Numbered from the stretch's first letter, positions 25,872 to 39,195 are shown. The stretch: DNA of 64,000 nt from Uloborus plumipes (GCA_038373865.1 JAXGGA010005194.1:1-64000); one strand, 5' to 3'. Program-made: numbers and translations. The notes: generated by a model not told the origin, from the sequence alone.

Positions 25872-26558
25872 TAGTTAAATAAAAATAAGGGAGACATCCA
25901 GTTGAATGTACTTAATAATGCATAGTTTTTATAAAATAAAGTCATAAAATAGTCACAGCAGCGAAAAAAAAAAGATTAATTAGCAAACGATTTGTCAACT
26001 CAAAACTGTAGTAATCCACTTCCAAAATGATGTCATAAATAAAACCTACCCCATTCAAACGAATTTCCAAAGAAAATAAGTTTTTCAGAACTGCATAATG
26101 GGACAGCGTAAGCTCAAATAATTCGGAAAGACCATTACTTAAAACGCAAATCCACTTTTAAAAATGATCTCCCGGTTTAGAATTTATTTGCTTTTAGTTT
26201 TAAATCCGACCATTGTTTCGGGTCGTAAATATTTTCTTCCTCAAATTGTTTCTGCTTGAAGAGTGTTTCCCACGCTTCAACCTAGATCTGCATTTATTTT
26301 GCTTTCAAAATTTTTGCTTTGCCCAAATACAATCTCCATTCTTTGGGCAGCTGCGTGTAGAGTTAGACAAATGATTCAACGTTGGTAGAGATGGATTTTG
26401 TTTACTACGATTTCCTGTAACAAAATTTAAGAGATATATTTTAAAAGATGTGTGATAGATGAGTAAAATATAGGAGGACGAATTCTGCTTAAAATTTGGT
26501 GTTCTCCTTCTTTTTCATGCTTTTTAATTATCCTTGTATAAAAGGAATTCTATAGTAA
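25872..26558. other. No feature recognised
   Basis: A+T-rich sequence without ORFs of note, TIRs or tandem units. Confidence 0.35.
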
Positions 26559-26938
26559 ATAGCTTATTACCCGGTGTTGCCCGGAATTGCATTATGTTTT
26601 ACTTATTTCATGCTAAAATGAAATGACCTTAAATTGATAATTCATTGTTGATCTTTGTTGGAAAATACTCATATTTAAATGTGTTAAAGTTTATCAATTT
26701 GTATGCTTAAAGGCTTATTTCTATTATTCTAAAAATTCAAAATTGAAAGAAAATGGCCGTTTTGAGACAAAAATTTGAATTTAGAGCTTTTTGGATTTTT
26801 TTTTTTTTAATTTCAAAACCTCGCCTTTGTGAATTCTAGTGCATCAAATAGCCTTTGTGCCAAGTTTGATGAAAATACGAAGAAAACTGGATTTGTATAA
26901 TGAACAAACATACACGCATCCATTTACATATATATAGA
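26559..26938 (-). mobile_element. Short non-autonomous Helitron
   Basis: On the minus strand it starts TCTATATATATGTAAATGGA after an A and ends CCGGGTAATAAGCTAT. The 3' end has the usual GC stem (CCGGGCAACACCGGG), but the last base departs from CTRR (CTAT). It is 380 bp and non-coding. Confidence 0.5.
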
Positions 26939-27877
26939 TTATTTTGAGACGTGACGTCCTATAGTTTTAACAGCAACGTTTCCTGAAACGAATTAAAATT
27001 TTAAGAAGTATCAGATAAAAGCTGTGTTTTTAAATTTTTGATCCATTCCTGACTAAATAGGGATTTGAAAGCTTTTATGTTTTGCAGAAAGATATAGATG
27101 TTTCTTAATAAAATAGAGATTTTTGATTTTTAACTCATTAAGAAATAATCCCTGTATTATACTTTCCTATATTATACTTTCATTGCAGTATTTTATGTGT
27201 CTTTGCAAGCAGCAGAAATACTGAATCAACGGAAGTCCCATGAAAATTAAATTTTCGTTCAAAATTATGTACTTGTTTATGAAGCAAACTTGCTAAGTTA
27301 GAGTTAAGCTGAGTTTTACATTCAAGTTTCTTTTAAATATCAAAAGCATTCTAGTATAACGTTCAAGATACAACTAGCATAAAATATGCTGTTATGAATC
27401 ATTTGGTAAAACACGTGCTAGTAGAACTTAGAACGTTTTAGCTACTGAATTGTGGTTCATAAATATTTTTTTCAGTAATAGTTTAGTTTTTAAAATTTTT
27501 CTTTGACATTCCTGGAAGTCAGAGACCGTAAAAATCATATTGAATATTTATTGCATAGAGTAAGTATTTAAAACTGTTTTTTTAAATTGAACATTAATCT
27601 GTGTGTCTCTTTAAAATTAAGGATCATGTCTAAATATGTTTTAGTCACTTCTCTGCGGAAAATTTGTGGATTAAAATTATTTCTTAGCTACTTTTGTCTG
27701 GTTACTATAATTACATCATTTTAAGCACATATTTAATTCTGAGTCTAAAACTAGGCAATTCCTTCGAGTTCTAGCCTTTACAGCTGTTATAAAAAACATG
27801 AACATTGAGTTTCCTTTTTTAGCATAAAAGTTATATTAAAATGTACAACAAAAACGAGTAAATTTGACCACCAGGTA
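26939..27877. other. No feature recognised
   Basis: A+T-rich; nothing beyond short chance frames. Confidence 0.35.
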
Positions 27878-28819
27878 CACCCTTGTGCAAATTAATTGAA
27901 ACAAACTCGAAAAATTAAAAAAACTAAGAAAAGAACCATTTTGTTTAAATTTATATAAAACCAATAGTTTTTATAACATAATATGATGTCTACAACTCTT
28001 TGTAAACATTTGGACACGATTCGCCATGGAATCTATCAATTTTTAACACTCATTTGTAATATGTGTGTCTATGAATTAGCGCAGTGATTATCTTCTCCAT
28101 AGTTGAACAGTCCTCATGCAATAGTAGATTTTTGCACATAGCCCAAAGATTCTCGATTGGATTGATATCAGGAGAGCTCAGGCTATTTAGATGTCTCAAT
28201 TTGGTTCTCAGACATGAATTTGGACTCATGGCAAGGGGTTAAATAATGCTGGAAAACTACTGTTTCATGTGGGTATCGTTCCTTCAACACTAGTAAGGCA
28301 TTTTATTTCCAGAATAGCAATAGATTTCTCAGAATGCATCATACCATCAACATTCTTCAAGGAACCAACCCCATTGTAACCGAGACAACCCCAAAACATC
28401 TTTTTAGGGTGATTTACAAATGTTTTCATGTGACCAACCTGAATTCTTTCACCTGAAGATCTCTGTACGCCTTGAGTTTGTTGACCTTGGATAATGAAAT
28501 GAATTTTGTCACTAAATAGTCGTTTCCTCCAATTTTTAGCTGCTCAATTCTTATATTTTAACACCCACAAATAGCGATTTTTTTTTTCATTGGTGGAGTC
28601 AGAAGCTGTTTCTTCATAAACCGATAGACTGGCCGACCGGTACAATAAGGTGCCTTTTAACAGTAGATAAACTTCTGATTAGTGGAAATTGATGATAGGT
28701 AAAGAATTTAAGCATCTCATCCATATTTTTACTAATTTTAGCATAATCGGTGAAGAACAAAGGGATAATTTTAAAGTCATGAAAAAATTATTTTGTTTCA
28801 ATTAATTTGCACAAGGGTG
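27878..28819 (-). mobile_element. Tc1-like transposon with decayed transposase
   Basis: TIRs CACCCTTGTGCAAATTAATT and complement, about 30 bp, flanked by TA (27876-27877, 28820-28821). The 942-bp length is short for a complete Tc1 element (usually 1.2-1.6 kb). A transposase relic lies inside on the minus strand. Confidence 0.85.
28030..28560 (-). pseudogene. Tc1 transposase (DDE) pseudogene
   Basis: The minus-strand frame reads WRKRLFSDKIHFIIQG (first catalytic Asp in FSD) and KKMFWGCLGYNGVGSL. After stops and a frameshift comes PDINPIENLWAMCKN (third acidic residue, Glu). The second Asp block (QQD) is degraded to QHYLTPCHESK. Multiple stops rule out function. The N-terminal DNA-binding part is not legible. 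Confidence 0.8.
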
Positions 28820-31800
28820 TAGATATTTGCAAAGCATTACTCCATTTTACCCCACTCTTCTACTTCAGTTTGTGCTTCTGAAAATAGTAAGCTTTTAAGA
28901 ATATTTTTAACGTTTTATCTTGTTTTCATATGTTAATTTTTTTCTGCTTTGAACATTTTAAATAGTTGGTTAAACGTGTTACACTTCAATATTTTTTAAA
29001 CTAGTAGTTTAATCTTAGTTAAACAATGTATACTTTTTTCCCTTAAAATAATAAAACAAAAAATACTTATTAATAATAAAAAATTTAATATCCAATGTGT
29101 AATTTTTAACTCAAAATTACAGTTGAAAGCATAAAAAAAAACTTACGACTGTTTCATAAAAAAATGATTTCATTCGTAAAAAAATCTCTCTCCACATTTG
29201 ATCGATAAATTGAAAGTGTATTCTCTATAATTAACTTATTGCACGTTGTCTCTAAAAAATATGTATTCCTGATAGCTAGTTTGAACAACACGTGAAAAAA
29301 ACTTCTATCACATTTTTAATAATGAAAGAAAAATGAATGGGATTAATTGCAGAAAAGAATTCCAATAAAACTTTCAAAAAGGAAAGTCCTGAACAAGATA
29401 TTTCAAACGAGAAAATCACTTCAAAAGAGACACGAAAATAATTCACTAATTGGATATTATTTTGCCGAGCAGTCCGGCTTCCTTCTTAATATAATAAGCT
29501 TTCATTATTTTTAATAAGGTATAGGATCTTTTATACGCATGACAATTCGTTTTATTTTTAAAATTTTTCTTCTATGCTTTAATATTAACCTTATTAAAAG
29601 AACATGTGCATGCTATTAGCAAAGATAGAGTTTTATGATTTTATAAGAGTTGATACTCGCTGTTCGCTGTAGAAAAGATATCCGTGCTACTTTCATAAAT
29701 TATAATTGTCTAAAATCAATATTGTATAGTTTCTAATTAATTTCCCAGTTTTCTAAGTATTGCGCTAGTTTTGACTGTATTAAATGCTTATTTGAAAACG
29801 TGATTTCTAAACAAATTCTGTAACATTGGTTTTTATTTAGTGAAACGGCTTTCTGCAAAAAAGGCGAATTTTATCAGCCACTTGCCCATTAAATTTATCA
29901 ATGGATAAAAGAAAGATATATTTTTAGTAAATGTTGATTACTGCTGTTGTTAGACTTGATTTATGTATTTGCAATTTTTAAAAAACGCATTTAAAATATT
30001 TTTTTTGCAGTTTTTCCGATTTCGGTTATTTTCTTTACTTTGTTCGTTAGCTTTAAAGTTTTTGACCATGTAAAAGTATTTTAAACACTGAGAGAAAAAC
30101 TCAAAATATTTTTTGGTACAATTAAGAAGGAGGTTTGGGGCTTTCTCTTTACAAATTTTCAAAAGTCAAATAAGCAAAGCTCAATTTTAAGCAGTTTGGT
30201 TTTATCAAGAGGGTTCATATTTATGTTTCTGAAAGGGGCTTAAGCCCCTTAGTTCCCAACGTGGGTACGCCACTGATCTTGTGAATAAAAGCTGAGGTTC
30301 TCGAAATTTGAAATCGTGACACTTAGCCAACGAGCGTCCCATGAAGCTACACCACTGCTGTATGCGTGGAATCCTGCCGATTTAGCTCTCCGCTAGTGTT
30401 TCTTTAACAAGCTGTACTCACCCTTTTTATGCTGGAAACAGTTGTATGCTCTATATTGGCGAGTTTTAACCGTGAGAAGAAGATTGCAAAATTACTTCGT
30501 GCTTCGATGTAGTTAGGGACCGTTGCCAAGAGCACATTTTTTAGAGTGCATGAGACTCTTCTCAACAAAATCGTGGAGCAGAACTGTGACCAACAGCTAT
30601 GGCAGACATATATTTAACACGTAAACATTCGCCAACTTTTCGGCAAAATGAAACAGATTTTGAAATATGGTAATGCCGAAAATGTGAACTTACCGGAATG
30701 CGCGACACCTTTAAACTCTGCAACTGGAACTCAAAGCACCAGGTGGCGCAAGCAATACTGTGCGTTCGGATTCCTAAAAAAAATGTATTGTATGAAATTC
30801 GAGATTATAGAAAATGAAAGCATGTAGTTTTTAAGTAAAAAAAAATGCTACAGGATGCAATGCTTCGTACTTCACCATGTTGTGCATATTCTACCGTTTT
30901 TAGCTACTTATCATTTTGGGAACATATAAATAATAATCTTTGTTGCAAGTGCTACTATATTTTTTAAAACTTCATTTCCTTATACTTTTGAATGATCTTC
31001 GTCTTGTACTCCTAACTGGTATAGCTTGAAAATTCTCGAATTTAAAACAGTAAGTTCGAAAGCAATACCAAAAAAGTAAGGAAAAAACTTGCATCAGCAT
31101 CACACTAATTCCTTTTAAGCTTAATAAAACATTATTTATTTATTTATTTTATTTCTTTTTTGCAACGGAAAAAAATATTTGTGCGTGAATGTACATTTGT
31201 TAGACTCAATAAATCTTTACACTTTCGACCTTATTTAAAAGCTTTAAAAAAGATACTGACCTTATCAAATTTGAAGAAATTCGATTTTTATGCCCTTGCG
31301 TCTAATATCAGAAATTTTAACAGAAACTAAACGCAACATGTAAGTCTGTGCAAACAGTGCACTTTTAACACTTCTAGATTGTTTCCAGTCTGTACAAAAA
31401 AGACGGTTTCACGAAAATGTATATAATATTTGCAATTTTAAACGTAATTTCAGTGGAATCTCGCTAAATATCACCCATGTCACCAAACTGACCCTGGGTT
31501 TGGCTCATTATTTTGTTGTCAAATGTATTGCTAATTGACAACTGAAAGCTAATTGACAAGTGCTTTACAATTGAATTTTTTATTATATTACTTCAGTCTA
31601 GGATAGAATTAACATCGAGTTACCACAAAAAGTTTAAAACCCTTTTTTTGGAACTTTAAAAGACAACTAAACAAAAAATTTCACCATATATCAACAAGTT
31701 GTGGCCAATTAATTACATTGCTTCTGTCCAAGTTAAAATTAACATCGAGTTACAACAAAATGTCTTAAGACCACTTTTGAAACATTGGAAGGCAACTAAA

Positions 31801-32200
31801 CAAGAAGGTTCATACTTAATCCCTATAAAAATCTTGCAAACGAAACTTGAACTTTCTAAGCGTCGTATATGTATAATGTGAGATACGCAATATATGTGCC
31901 GCATTATGAACGAATGTTCATTCCAATTAACTCAAAGATGGTCGAAATAGTTAATTCCCTGTCCGTCCATACATAAATGCCGTTGCAGCAAAAATTGCGT
32001 AAGTCAATTGTTTTGTACTTTTATTTTTACCGACAGTAAGTAATTTTAACGTCATTCTACAGCATGTGTTAGTAGGGGTACAGCCAGTTGCCAATAGAGA
32101 GTGAGTGGAAAAGGGAATGGTAGAAGTAGCTTTTAAACCATTCAACTACTCACTATTATTTCTACTTCTTCTCTGACCCTAAAATCTATATTCATACATG
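28820..32200. other. No gene recognised
   Basis: A+T-rich. It contains an exact palindrome AAGGGGCTTAAGCCCCTT (30233-30250) next to GTGGGTACGCCACTGA, which resembles a DNA transposon end. It also holds a diverged direct repeat at about 31590-31850. Otherwise short chance frames. Confidence 0.3.
31590..31850. repeat. Diverged tandem duplication, period about 130-140 bp
   Basis: ATTAACATCGAGTTAC recurs at about 31610 and 31738, and AACTAAACAA at about 31665 and 31793, with similar order between them. The copies are clearly diverged. Confidence 0.6.
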
Positions 32201-32214
32201 AGTTTAGGCGTTAG

Positions 32215-32545
32215 AAGGAACACATTTTTCAATGCAAAAGACTTGAGCTTAAGAATGACAACCTTTTGTCAGATGTATTTTCATCCGTAAGCTATTTTGC
32301 ATTGAAAAAGGCGTTCCTTTTTTAATGCCGAAACAATTGTGTGTAGCAACCTGCAAGTTTTGTACGTTGTGTTTTTGACAAAACCTTGTTAAAGCAGTTT
32401 TTTTTTTTTTTTGGCTCTCTTTGCTCTATAAGAGGATTTTTGCCTCCAACTCGGTTACTTTTCTATTCCACGCTGATGAGGGCATAAAAAGCACGAAACG
32501 GCAGTACATGGATGGAAATAACCGAGTTGGCGATGTATTGCAAAA
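32215..32545. repeat. Stem-loop repeat family (copy 1) with CGAAACGGCAGTACATGGAT
   Basis: Contains a hairpin from GGAACACATTTTTCAATGCA to its near complement around 32290-32312. It also has the block AACTCGGTTAC ... GCTGATGAGGGCATAAAAAG ... ATAACCGAGTTGGCG, which recurs at 37113-37230 and 54998-55300. Confidence 0.6.
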
Positions 32546-32849
32546 CCTTGTTATTTTTAATTAATTTAATTCACTGTTTAACATGAAGTTTTTTAAAAAG
32601 TTAAACAGCCTATAATAAAAAGTCTATGCTTAAAAGTTTTTCTAAAAGAATGTTTCAAAGGGGATAAACCGCTAGGAAGATTGTTGCATAAAACATGGCG
32701 AAAAAAGGTTTGTAATAAGATTGTATCGTTAAGCGATTTATCATATTTTCTATTTATACCTACCCTACCTCATTTTTAGCCTACTTTCCCGTTAAAAATA
32801 AAAGAAAGACGAAAAAAGTATTAAAATTGGCTTAATGCATCTAAAAAAT

Positions 32850-32920
32850 ATCGCCAAGTCCAAAAAATATCGCCAAGTTAAAAAAAAATATCGCCAAGTC
32901 CAAAAAATATCGCCAAAATA
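32850..32920. repeat. Short tandem repeat of AAAAAATATCGCCAAGT
   Basis: Four consecutive copies of about 18 bases. CGCCAA motifs also recur in the Helitron at 10036-10170, though the context differs. Confidence 0.85.
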
Positions 32921-32993
32921 AAAAAATAAAAAGGTAAAATGAATATCGAAAAATTAAAAATTTGAAAGTAGGGTATTGAGATGGGGAATTTGT

Positions 32994-34050
32994 GTGTCGG
33001 TCGGTCTGTCGGTCGGTCTGTCTGTCCCCCCCCCCCTAATAACTTTTGAATGAATATTCCGATTTGGACAAACTTTTTTTTGTTGGAAAGATCTCGGCGA
33101 GTACAGCTCATTCCCATATTTGATTTTTCGATTTGAACAATTTTTGGTTCAACTTTGAGCCGTTCAAACAACCTGTCCCGCGATGCTAACTTTTTAGTTA
33201 ACAGTCCGATTTGAACAAACTTTTTTTTGTTCGAAAGATCTTTTCAAGGATACTTCATTCCTGTATCTACATTTTCGATTTGAACAATTTTTCGTTCAAC
33301 ATTGAACCGTTCAAGCAACCTTTCCCCCCTAATAACTTTTGAATGAACATTCCGATTTGAACAAACTTTTTTTTGTTGGATAGATCTCGGCGATTACAAC
33401 TCATTCCCATATTTGATTTTTCGATTTGAACAATTTTGGTTCAACATTGAACCGTTCAAGCAACCTTTCCCCCCCCCCCTAATAACTTTTGAATGAACAT
33501 TCCGATTTGAACAAACTTTTTTTTGTTGGAAAGATTTCGGCGAGTACAACTCATTCCCATATTTGATTTTTCGATTTGAACAATTTTTGGTTCAACTTTG
33601 AACCGTTCAAACAACCTGTCCCGCGATGCTAACTTTTGAGTGAACAGTCCGATTTCAACAAACTTTTTTTTGTTCGAAAGATCTTATCAAGGATACTTCA
33701 TTCCCGTATTTACATTTCCGATTTGAACAATTTTTCGTTCAACATTGAACCGCTCAAGAAAGCTGTCACCCCTAATAATTTTTGAGTAAACAGTCCGATT
33801 TAAATAAACTTTTTTTTTTGTTCGAAGGATCTCAGCAAGGATACTTCATTACAGTATTTAAATTTTCAATTTGAACATTTTTTCGTTCAACATTGAACCG
33901 TTCAAGCAACCTTTCCCCACCTAATAACTTCTGAGTGAACCATCCAAATGGAATAAACTTTTTTTTGTTTGAAAGATCTCGGAGAGGTTCATTCCCTTAT
34001 TTCGCTTTTTGGTTTGAACCATTTTTCGTTCAATATTGAACCGTTCAGGA
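32994..34050. repeat. Tandem array of about 146-bp units
   Basis: After a GGTCGGTCTGTC microsatellite, about seven units follow, starting near 33036, 33180, 33326, 33474, 33620, 33770 and 33915. Each contains CTAATAACTTTTGA-, CCGATTTGAACAAAC-, GAAAGATCT- and CGTTCAACATTGAACCGTTC-type blocks. Units 1, 3 and 4 begin with C runs. An alternation of unit types (odd more alike) hints at a dimeric higher order. No coding frame survives across units. Confidence 0.9.
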
Positions 34051-36390
34051 AAAAATTTAACATTAGCGCCTACGGGGAATTTAAGTTGAATGTTGATCCT
34101 GGAACTTAAAGTCGGATTTCCTTCAAACTAACTTTGTAAAAAAATGGTTTTGATAAATAATGTTTGTAAAGTACTTTTCTGAATAATCTTCTGTGAGGAC
34201 TCTGATTCCGACTCCGACTCCACAAACATGGCGGAAATGCAGGCTCAGAAAAAAATGACTGACTGTGCAGACGATTTTTTGTTTATTTATTCATTTGTGT
34301 TATTTTATTTATTACTATTATTTTTTTTTGGCAGACGATTTTTTTTGTAACAAAAGTGTTTCATTCACGAGGGCATTTTATTCTTTATTTATATTTAACA
34401 ACTGGCAACGGTTTAAAAGTGAAAATCGAGACATTTTATCGACGGACGAGTTTTTTTTCCTTTCTTTGATAAAATGTGTTTTGATGTACTTTGTACTTTT
34501 AATTTTTTTTTTTTTTTTTTGAAAACGATTGAGGAATTTTTCTACGGAAGAACTGTAACAGTTATATTCTTTAAAAGGTGCGACAAAACTTCATTTATTC
34601 ATTTATTTACTTTTTATGTCTCTATTTCATCTGATGAGAGGGGTATATTTTGCTTTTAGAAATCAGCTCTAAGTGCTAAAAAGGTATGTTTAACATTATT
34701 TTCAGTCTCAGATGATCAAGAGAATAATGATCAGATGCTAGAATGCCGATGTCGATGTACGGGAAAGTAGGCTTGTTTAGTTCTTGACAGAACTTCTTGT
34801 TTATATGTATGTTTGTTCTAATTTTAATAAATAACCTTATCTTTGTCCAAAATCGTTTTCCATTCCCTTTTCATTGAGATAAAGTGACCCTTTTAAACTA
34901 CATTTTATACATCAGTAAATGTAAAGAAGCTATGTCTGACAAATTTGTTTGATTAATTATGAGGATTTATTTTCAAAACATACTTCAGAATTTTAAGCTT
35001 CGTTTTCGTTTTTAACATTTAAACATCATAATTTTTTGCAAGAAAGTAAAATATGTGCAGAGCTTTATTTTAACTACGAAACGTTCTAAAAGAAATAATT
35101 CCAAAAACTATTCTATAGCTCTGCAACTTGCGCAGTAATTAATGCTATTTAAATACATATGCCATTAAAGAGGCTTTAACATATTTACTGAATCCGTAAC
35201 TGTAGCATTTCGCGAAGTATTTGAAAATTTACGTTAGTTGAAATGCGAGAGTTAAGCACTTAATCTTTCATACCGAATGAAAAATAAAAGCTTCCCAAAG
35301 GGTAATTTATTTACTAAGAGAGAGAGAGAGAGTCAAAATATAATACTTAGCCGCGTTCCGCTTCTACGCTGTAAACATGGGAATTATTTCTCTAGATTAC
35401 ATGTTTAGTATCATATAATGAACAAGATAATAAAACAATTTTTCTAACATATCAGAAAGCTGCTGGCATTGAAATAATTGCATTTTTATAATGTTTTCCC
35501 AATGCATGGCATGAAAGATCATAATGTAGCATATTTATTTGTTTTGCACTATTTTACAGTTAAGGAGTCGTCAGCGAATCATGTATTCTTTTGAGATGCA
35601 ACGCCGAAAACTTTGTTGGTATTTAATATATGAGTTTATAACGCTTTTTAAAATATGCACATAATGTATTTTTAATTTTCATTTAAATATGTATGCGTGT
35701 ATAATCTTTATTCTAGGTTACTTTAAAATAGGCGTATCAAGTTTAGAAATTCTGCGTCGTCTCCATGGAAACCGTACGAAAAAAAAACAGCTCCACTCCT
35801 TTTTTTATGCACTGCTGTTGAGGCTTTTCATTTATTTTATGTTAATAGAATTAGGCTTATGCTTTTTTTACCCCCATGTCTCAGTGATTTCTCAACGTTT
35901 TCTAACAAATCTTGTCATACATTAAGACAGCAAAAATTTCTAACAAAAAAGTTGTACTTTATTAACGTTGATTTTTTAATAGAATAATAGTTTACGAGTA
36001 AAGCAATTTCAACCGTTAGCAACCATTTTTGAAAAAGTTAAGTAGGAAAAGTCCATAGCGCTGTAACTATGATAACCATCAGAGGAAAAGTGCAAAAAGT
36101 GGGAAACTAATTTTACGTTGAACCGCCATTTCTCGTTACATAGGGTATAGTAAATATATAACGTAAAATTAATTGCAGCTTTACGTAACAGTTTTTACGC
36201 ACTTTTGTTAATCTACGAACGTTTTGCATTTTTCGTTATTTTCCTTTTAATATTGAGAATATATGTTTTTTTTCATGTCGAAATATTTTCCCTGCTTCTA
36301 CATTAATTGATTAATTTTTATGTCAAGTTTCATAGGAGGTTTATCTCTGTTTTTTGACATTAAAAAGTTAGTCCTACATCAAGAGCTTAA
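34051..36390. other. No feature recognised
   Basis: A+T-rich with T homopolymers and a short GA repeat near 35321. No TIR element or coding relic seen. Confidence 0.35.
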
Positions 36391-36950
36391 CCCTCGTGGG
36401 CTCCTTGGGGTCATATGTGACCCCAATGCAATTTCTGTTTAATATATCTTGTTAATCGACCATTTGTTTTTAATGACACTTTGTGGCTTTTATTCTTCTA
36501 GTTTTCTATTCAAAATAATGCTATTATTATGTTTTATTTTTCCCGAATTGCATTTTTTGCGCACAAGGCCCTTGGGGTCACTTCCCCAGAATGCCAAAAA
36601 AAGGGGACGTTACAACTTTGTCCAAGAGAACTAGACAGAAAATGCATTGAAAAATGTCATAAGTGTTTGAAATTCACTTGCAAAAATCAAGTTTTTTCAG
36701 GTCTGTAACAGTTGTAAATAAATCTACAGTTATTGTAAGTTTTGCTCTAAAATTTTAATTTTTAATGCATAAACTAAATTTTACTTTGATTGTGTCTTTT
36801 TATTTTATTTATTTAGCACTAAAAAGTTTGTGAACTTAAGTAATGCATGTAACATTCAATAATCATAATAAATTAATTAAAAGAAGCATTGGGGTCGTTT
36901 ATGACCCCAAGGGTCTTGAGTGTAACTGAAATGGGAGGGACCCACGAGGG
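36391..36950. mobile_element. piggyBac-like MITE (CCCTCGTGGG family)
   Basis: Ends CCCTCGTGGGCTCC and, reversed, CCCTCGTGGGTCCC, flanked by TTAA (36387-36390, 36951-36954). Just inside each end is a GGGGTCATATGTGACCCC-type palindrome (GGGGTCGTTTATGACCCC on the right). 560 bp, no transposase. Confidence 0.8.
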
Positions 36951-37112
36951 TTAAATCGTTTTGAAAAAGAAACCAATTGACTTAGAGGAGAATGCTATGC
37001 ATTTGGAACGTCATTGAAGCTAAAAGTTAAACTTTATCTTTAATATTTTTTCAGCATAAAACCACTCAAGGATAAAAAGTCGTAAGTTACCGCCACAAAG
37101 CCAGGACTAAGG

Positions 37113-37230
37113 CCGAAACACATGCAATACACCGCCAACTCGGTTAATCCATCCAAGGACTGCAGTTTCGTGCTTGTATTGCACTCATAAGCCTGGAATA
37201 GGAAGTAACTGAGCTGGATGCAAGAATCCT
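37113..37230. repeat. Stem-loop repeat family, copy 2
   Basis: GCAATACACCGCCAACTCGG, then CAAGGACTGCAGTTTCGTGC and GCACTCATAAGCCTGGAATA, as in the copies at 32394-32540 and 54998-55300. Confidence 0.6.
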
Positions 37231-37531
37231 CAAGCTATAGATACATTCGAGCTTTTAAAGAAAATATCTCAATCACTTGAATTTAACGCTTGACTATCAC
37301 GTTTTTGATGCTACATTTTTTTTTTGCGCAACAGTTCAAAGATTTTTTTTTTCAAATAAATTTATATGTTTATGTTGTTGTGAATCATAGTGTCTGTTTT
37401 TAAAGCAACGTTGTTACGCAATCAAGGACGAAAAATTAAACGCAGGATGAAGAAAACGAAGCGTAATTCTTCAACTGCAGTTTTTTTTTTTTTTTTTTTT
37501 TGTTTATCGTCTGCGTATGTATGGTAATGAG

Positions 37532-38240
37532 TAGGGATGCACCGATTAATCGGCAGTTGCGCTTAATCGGCCATAATCAGCAAAATCGGGTCGTTTAATC
37601 GGCAGAAAAAATAATTTTCAAGCATTATCTTTTAAAAGTAGACCTTCATTAAGAAACTATGATGGATAATTTTATTAACAGTAATGATAGTCCTCACAGT
37701 TGATAAAGTTTTTTTTTAATTAATTGTCCTACTTTGAATAAATATAAAAATACAATGTTGCAACATTTTTCATGTGGCAATATTCTTCTCCTTAGCAAAG
37801 TGTTTTTAAATAACGTCTAATTTTCACAAAGAATATAAAAGTCTTGAATTAAATTGATACTAATTGTTAAAAAAATATGAATTAAAAGTGTTCCTAAACT
37901 GGAGTGCTCACTACAACCCCCCCCCCCTCATTTTTTAAAATTTTTACGTGCAATTGACATAACTAACAATGCGTTTTTTTATATTATTGATAATAATATG
38001 AAAATCGGTTCTTAGAACTTCGGTAAAATGTTGAAATTGTTTTGTGAAAACTAGGGAAATGGAAAAAAAAATCTTCTCTCAGAAATAAATTACTTACTAT
38101 TTCTGATCTTGGAATTGTTTAAGAGAGAGAGAAAAAAAAAGTGATAGTAAAATTGGTAGTAGAAGAACAATTATCCATATTATTAATCGGCTCAGCCAAT
38201 TAATCGGTAATCGGCCAATTTGCTTATCGGCGCATCCCTA
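37532..38240. mobile_element. hAT-like non-autonomous transposon
   Basis: Ends TAGGGATGCACCGATTAATC and, reversed, TAGGGATGCGCCGATAAGC, enclosing 709 bp. The 8-bp flanks GTAATGAG and GTAATAAG differ at one base, as expected for a hAT target duplication. Repeated TTAATCGG motifs lie near both ends. No transposase. Confidence 0.8.
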
Positions 38241-39051
38241 GTAATAAGATAAGTTGTAAACATGTTTTGACAATTAGTTAGAGATATTATTTCCGTAATA
38301 TCACAAATTATTCACAAGAGTTACTGTAGGACATTAAAACCATTTTTTTTTCTATGACATTCACTTAAATTCAAAAATGCTTCCACATGTTTTTACTAGG
38401 TTTCTCGTCGTAAAAAGCATTTATCGTGACATTGTAACCATTTTCACCCAGAAACTCCAGAAATATGCACATAATAAGTTACTGGCCTTGTGAGTTGCAT
38501 GAAGAGAGTTGTTCTCAGACTTCTGTAGCGTGTAAAGCTCTGCTAAGTTTTGAAGCAATTTTCTGAGATTTAGCATAAAAAGGCGCTCTAAGTTTCAAAT
38601 GAGCTAGCATCAGCTGTAGTGGCATGCCTAAATTTCTAATACAAAAATAGCTCACGTGTAAGTACACAAGTTTATATAATAAAAAGAAAAGCTAAAAATC
38701 AGGTTTGAGCTGAAAAAAAAATCGCGAAATACATTTAAAAAAAAAGAGACAGTCAGACCTAGTTAATGTGAACACGTTTAAACGAACAACTGCTGAAGCG
38801 CACTATATTTCTGATCTTCGTCCTGTTTGTTATGTTTCTTGTACGGGTAAGAGGAACTAAGGTTGAGATGAATTGAATTTACTGCTCTCTTGGAGTTCGT
38901 ATTATCGAGGTTAGATTACATGTGTCCCCTTTTCTCTAAAACTTTTTAATGCGTCATATTATGTAAAATTTTTGTAGCAAAGCTGTATGATAAACGACCC
39001 CAATATTTGTGTCAAGCAACATTAAGCATTCTTATTAGCAAATAAGACTAA
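38241..39051. other. No feature recognised
   Basis: A+T-rich, no element ends or coding relics identified. Confidence 0.35.
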
Positions 39052-39195
39052 GGGCCCTGCTCCACATTGACGTAAAGCAGAAAAATAAAGCAGAAATGTA
39101 AAATGGATTACATAGCGTTCCTATGGAAAGCACACGGATTTTCGGTTTCTGCCTTCGGTTTCGGTCGCGTTTTACGCTGATGTGGAGCTGGTCCC
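39052..39195. mobile_element. Harbinger-like MITE, GGGCCCTG family, copy 2
   Basis: Left GGGCCCTGCTCCACATTGAC, right end reversed GGGACCAGCTCCACATCAGC, flanked by TAA on both sides. 144 bp, shares its middle with 14493-14622. Confidence 0.75.

Noticed and set aside
34265..34659. Overlapping Phe-rich ORFs
   Set aside because: Product of T homopolymer runs.
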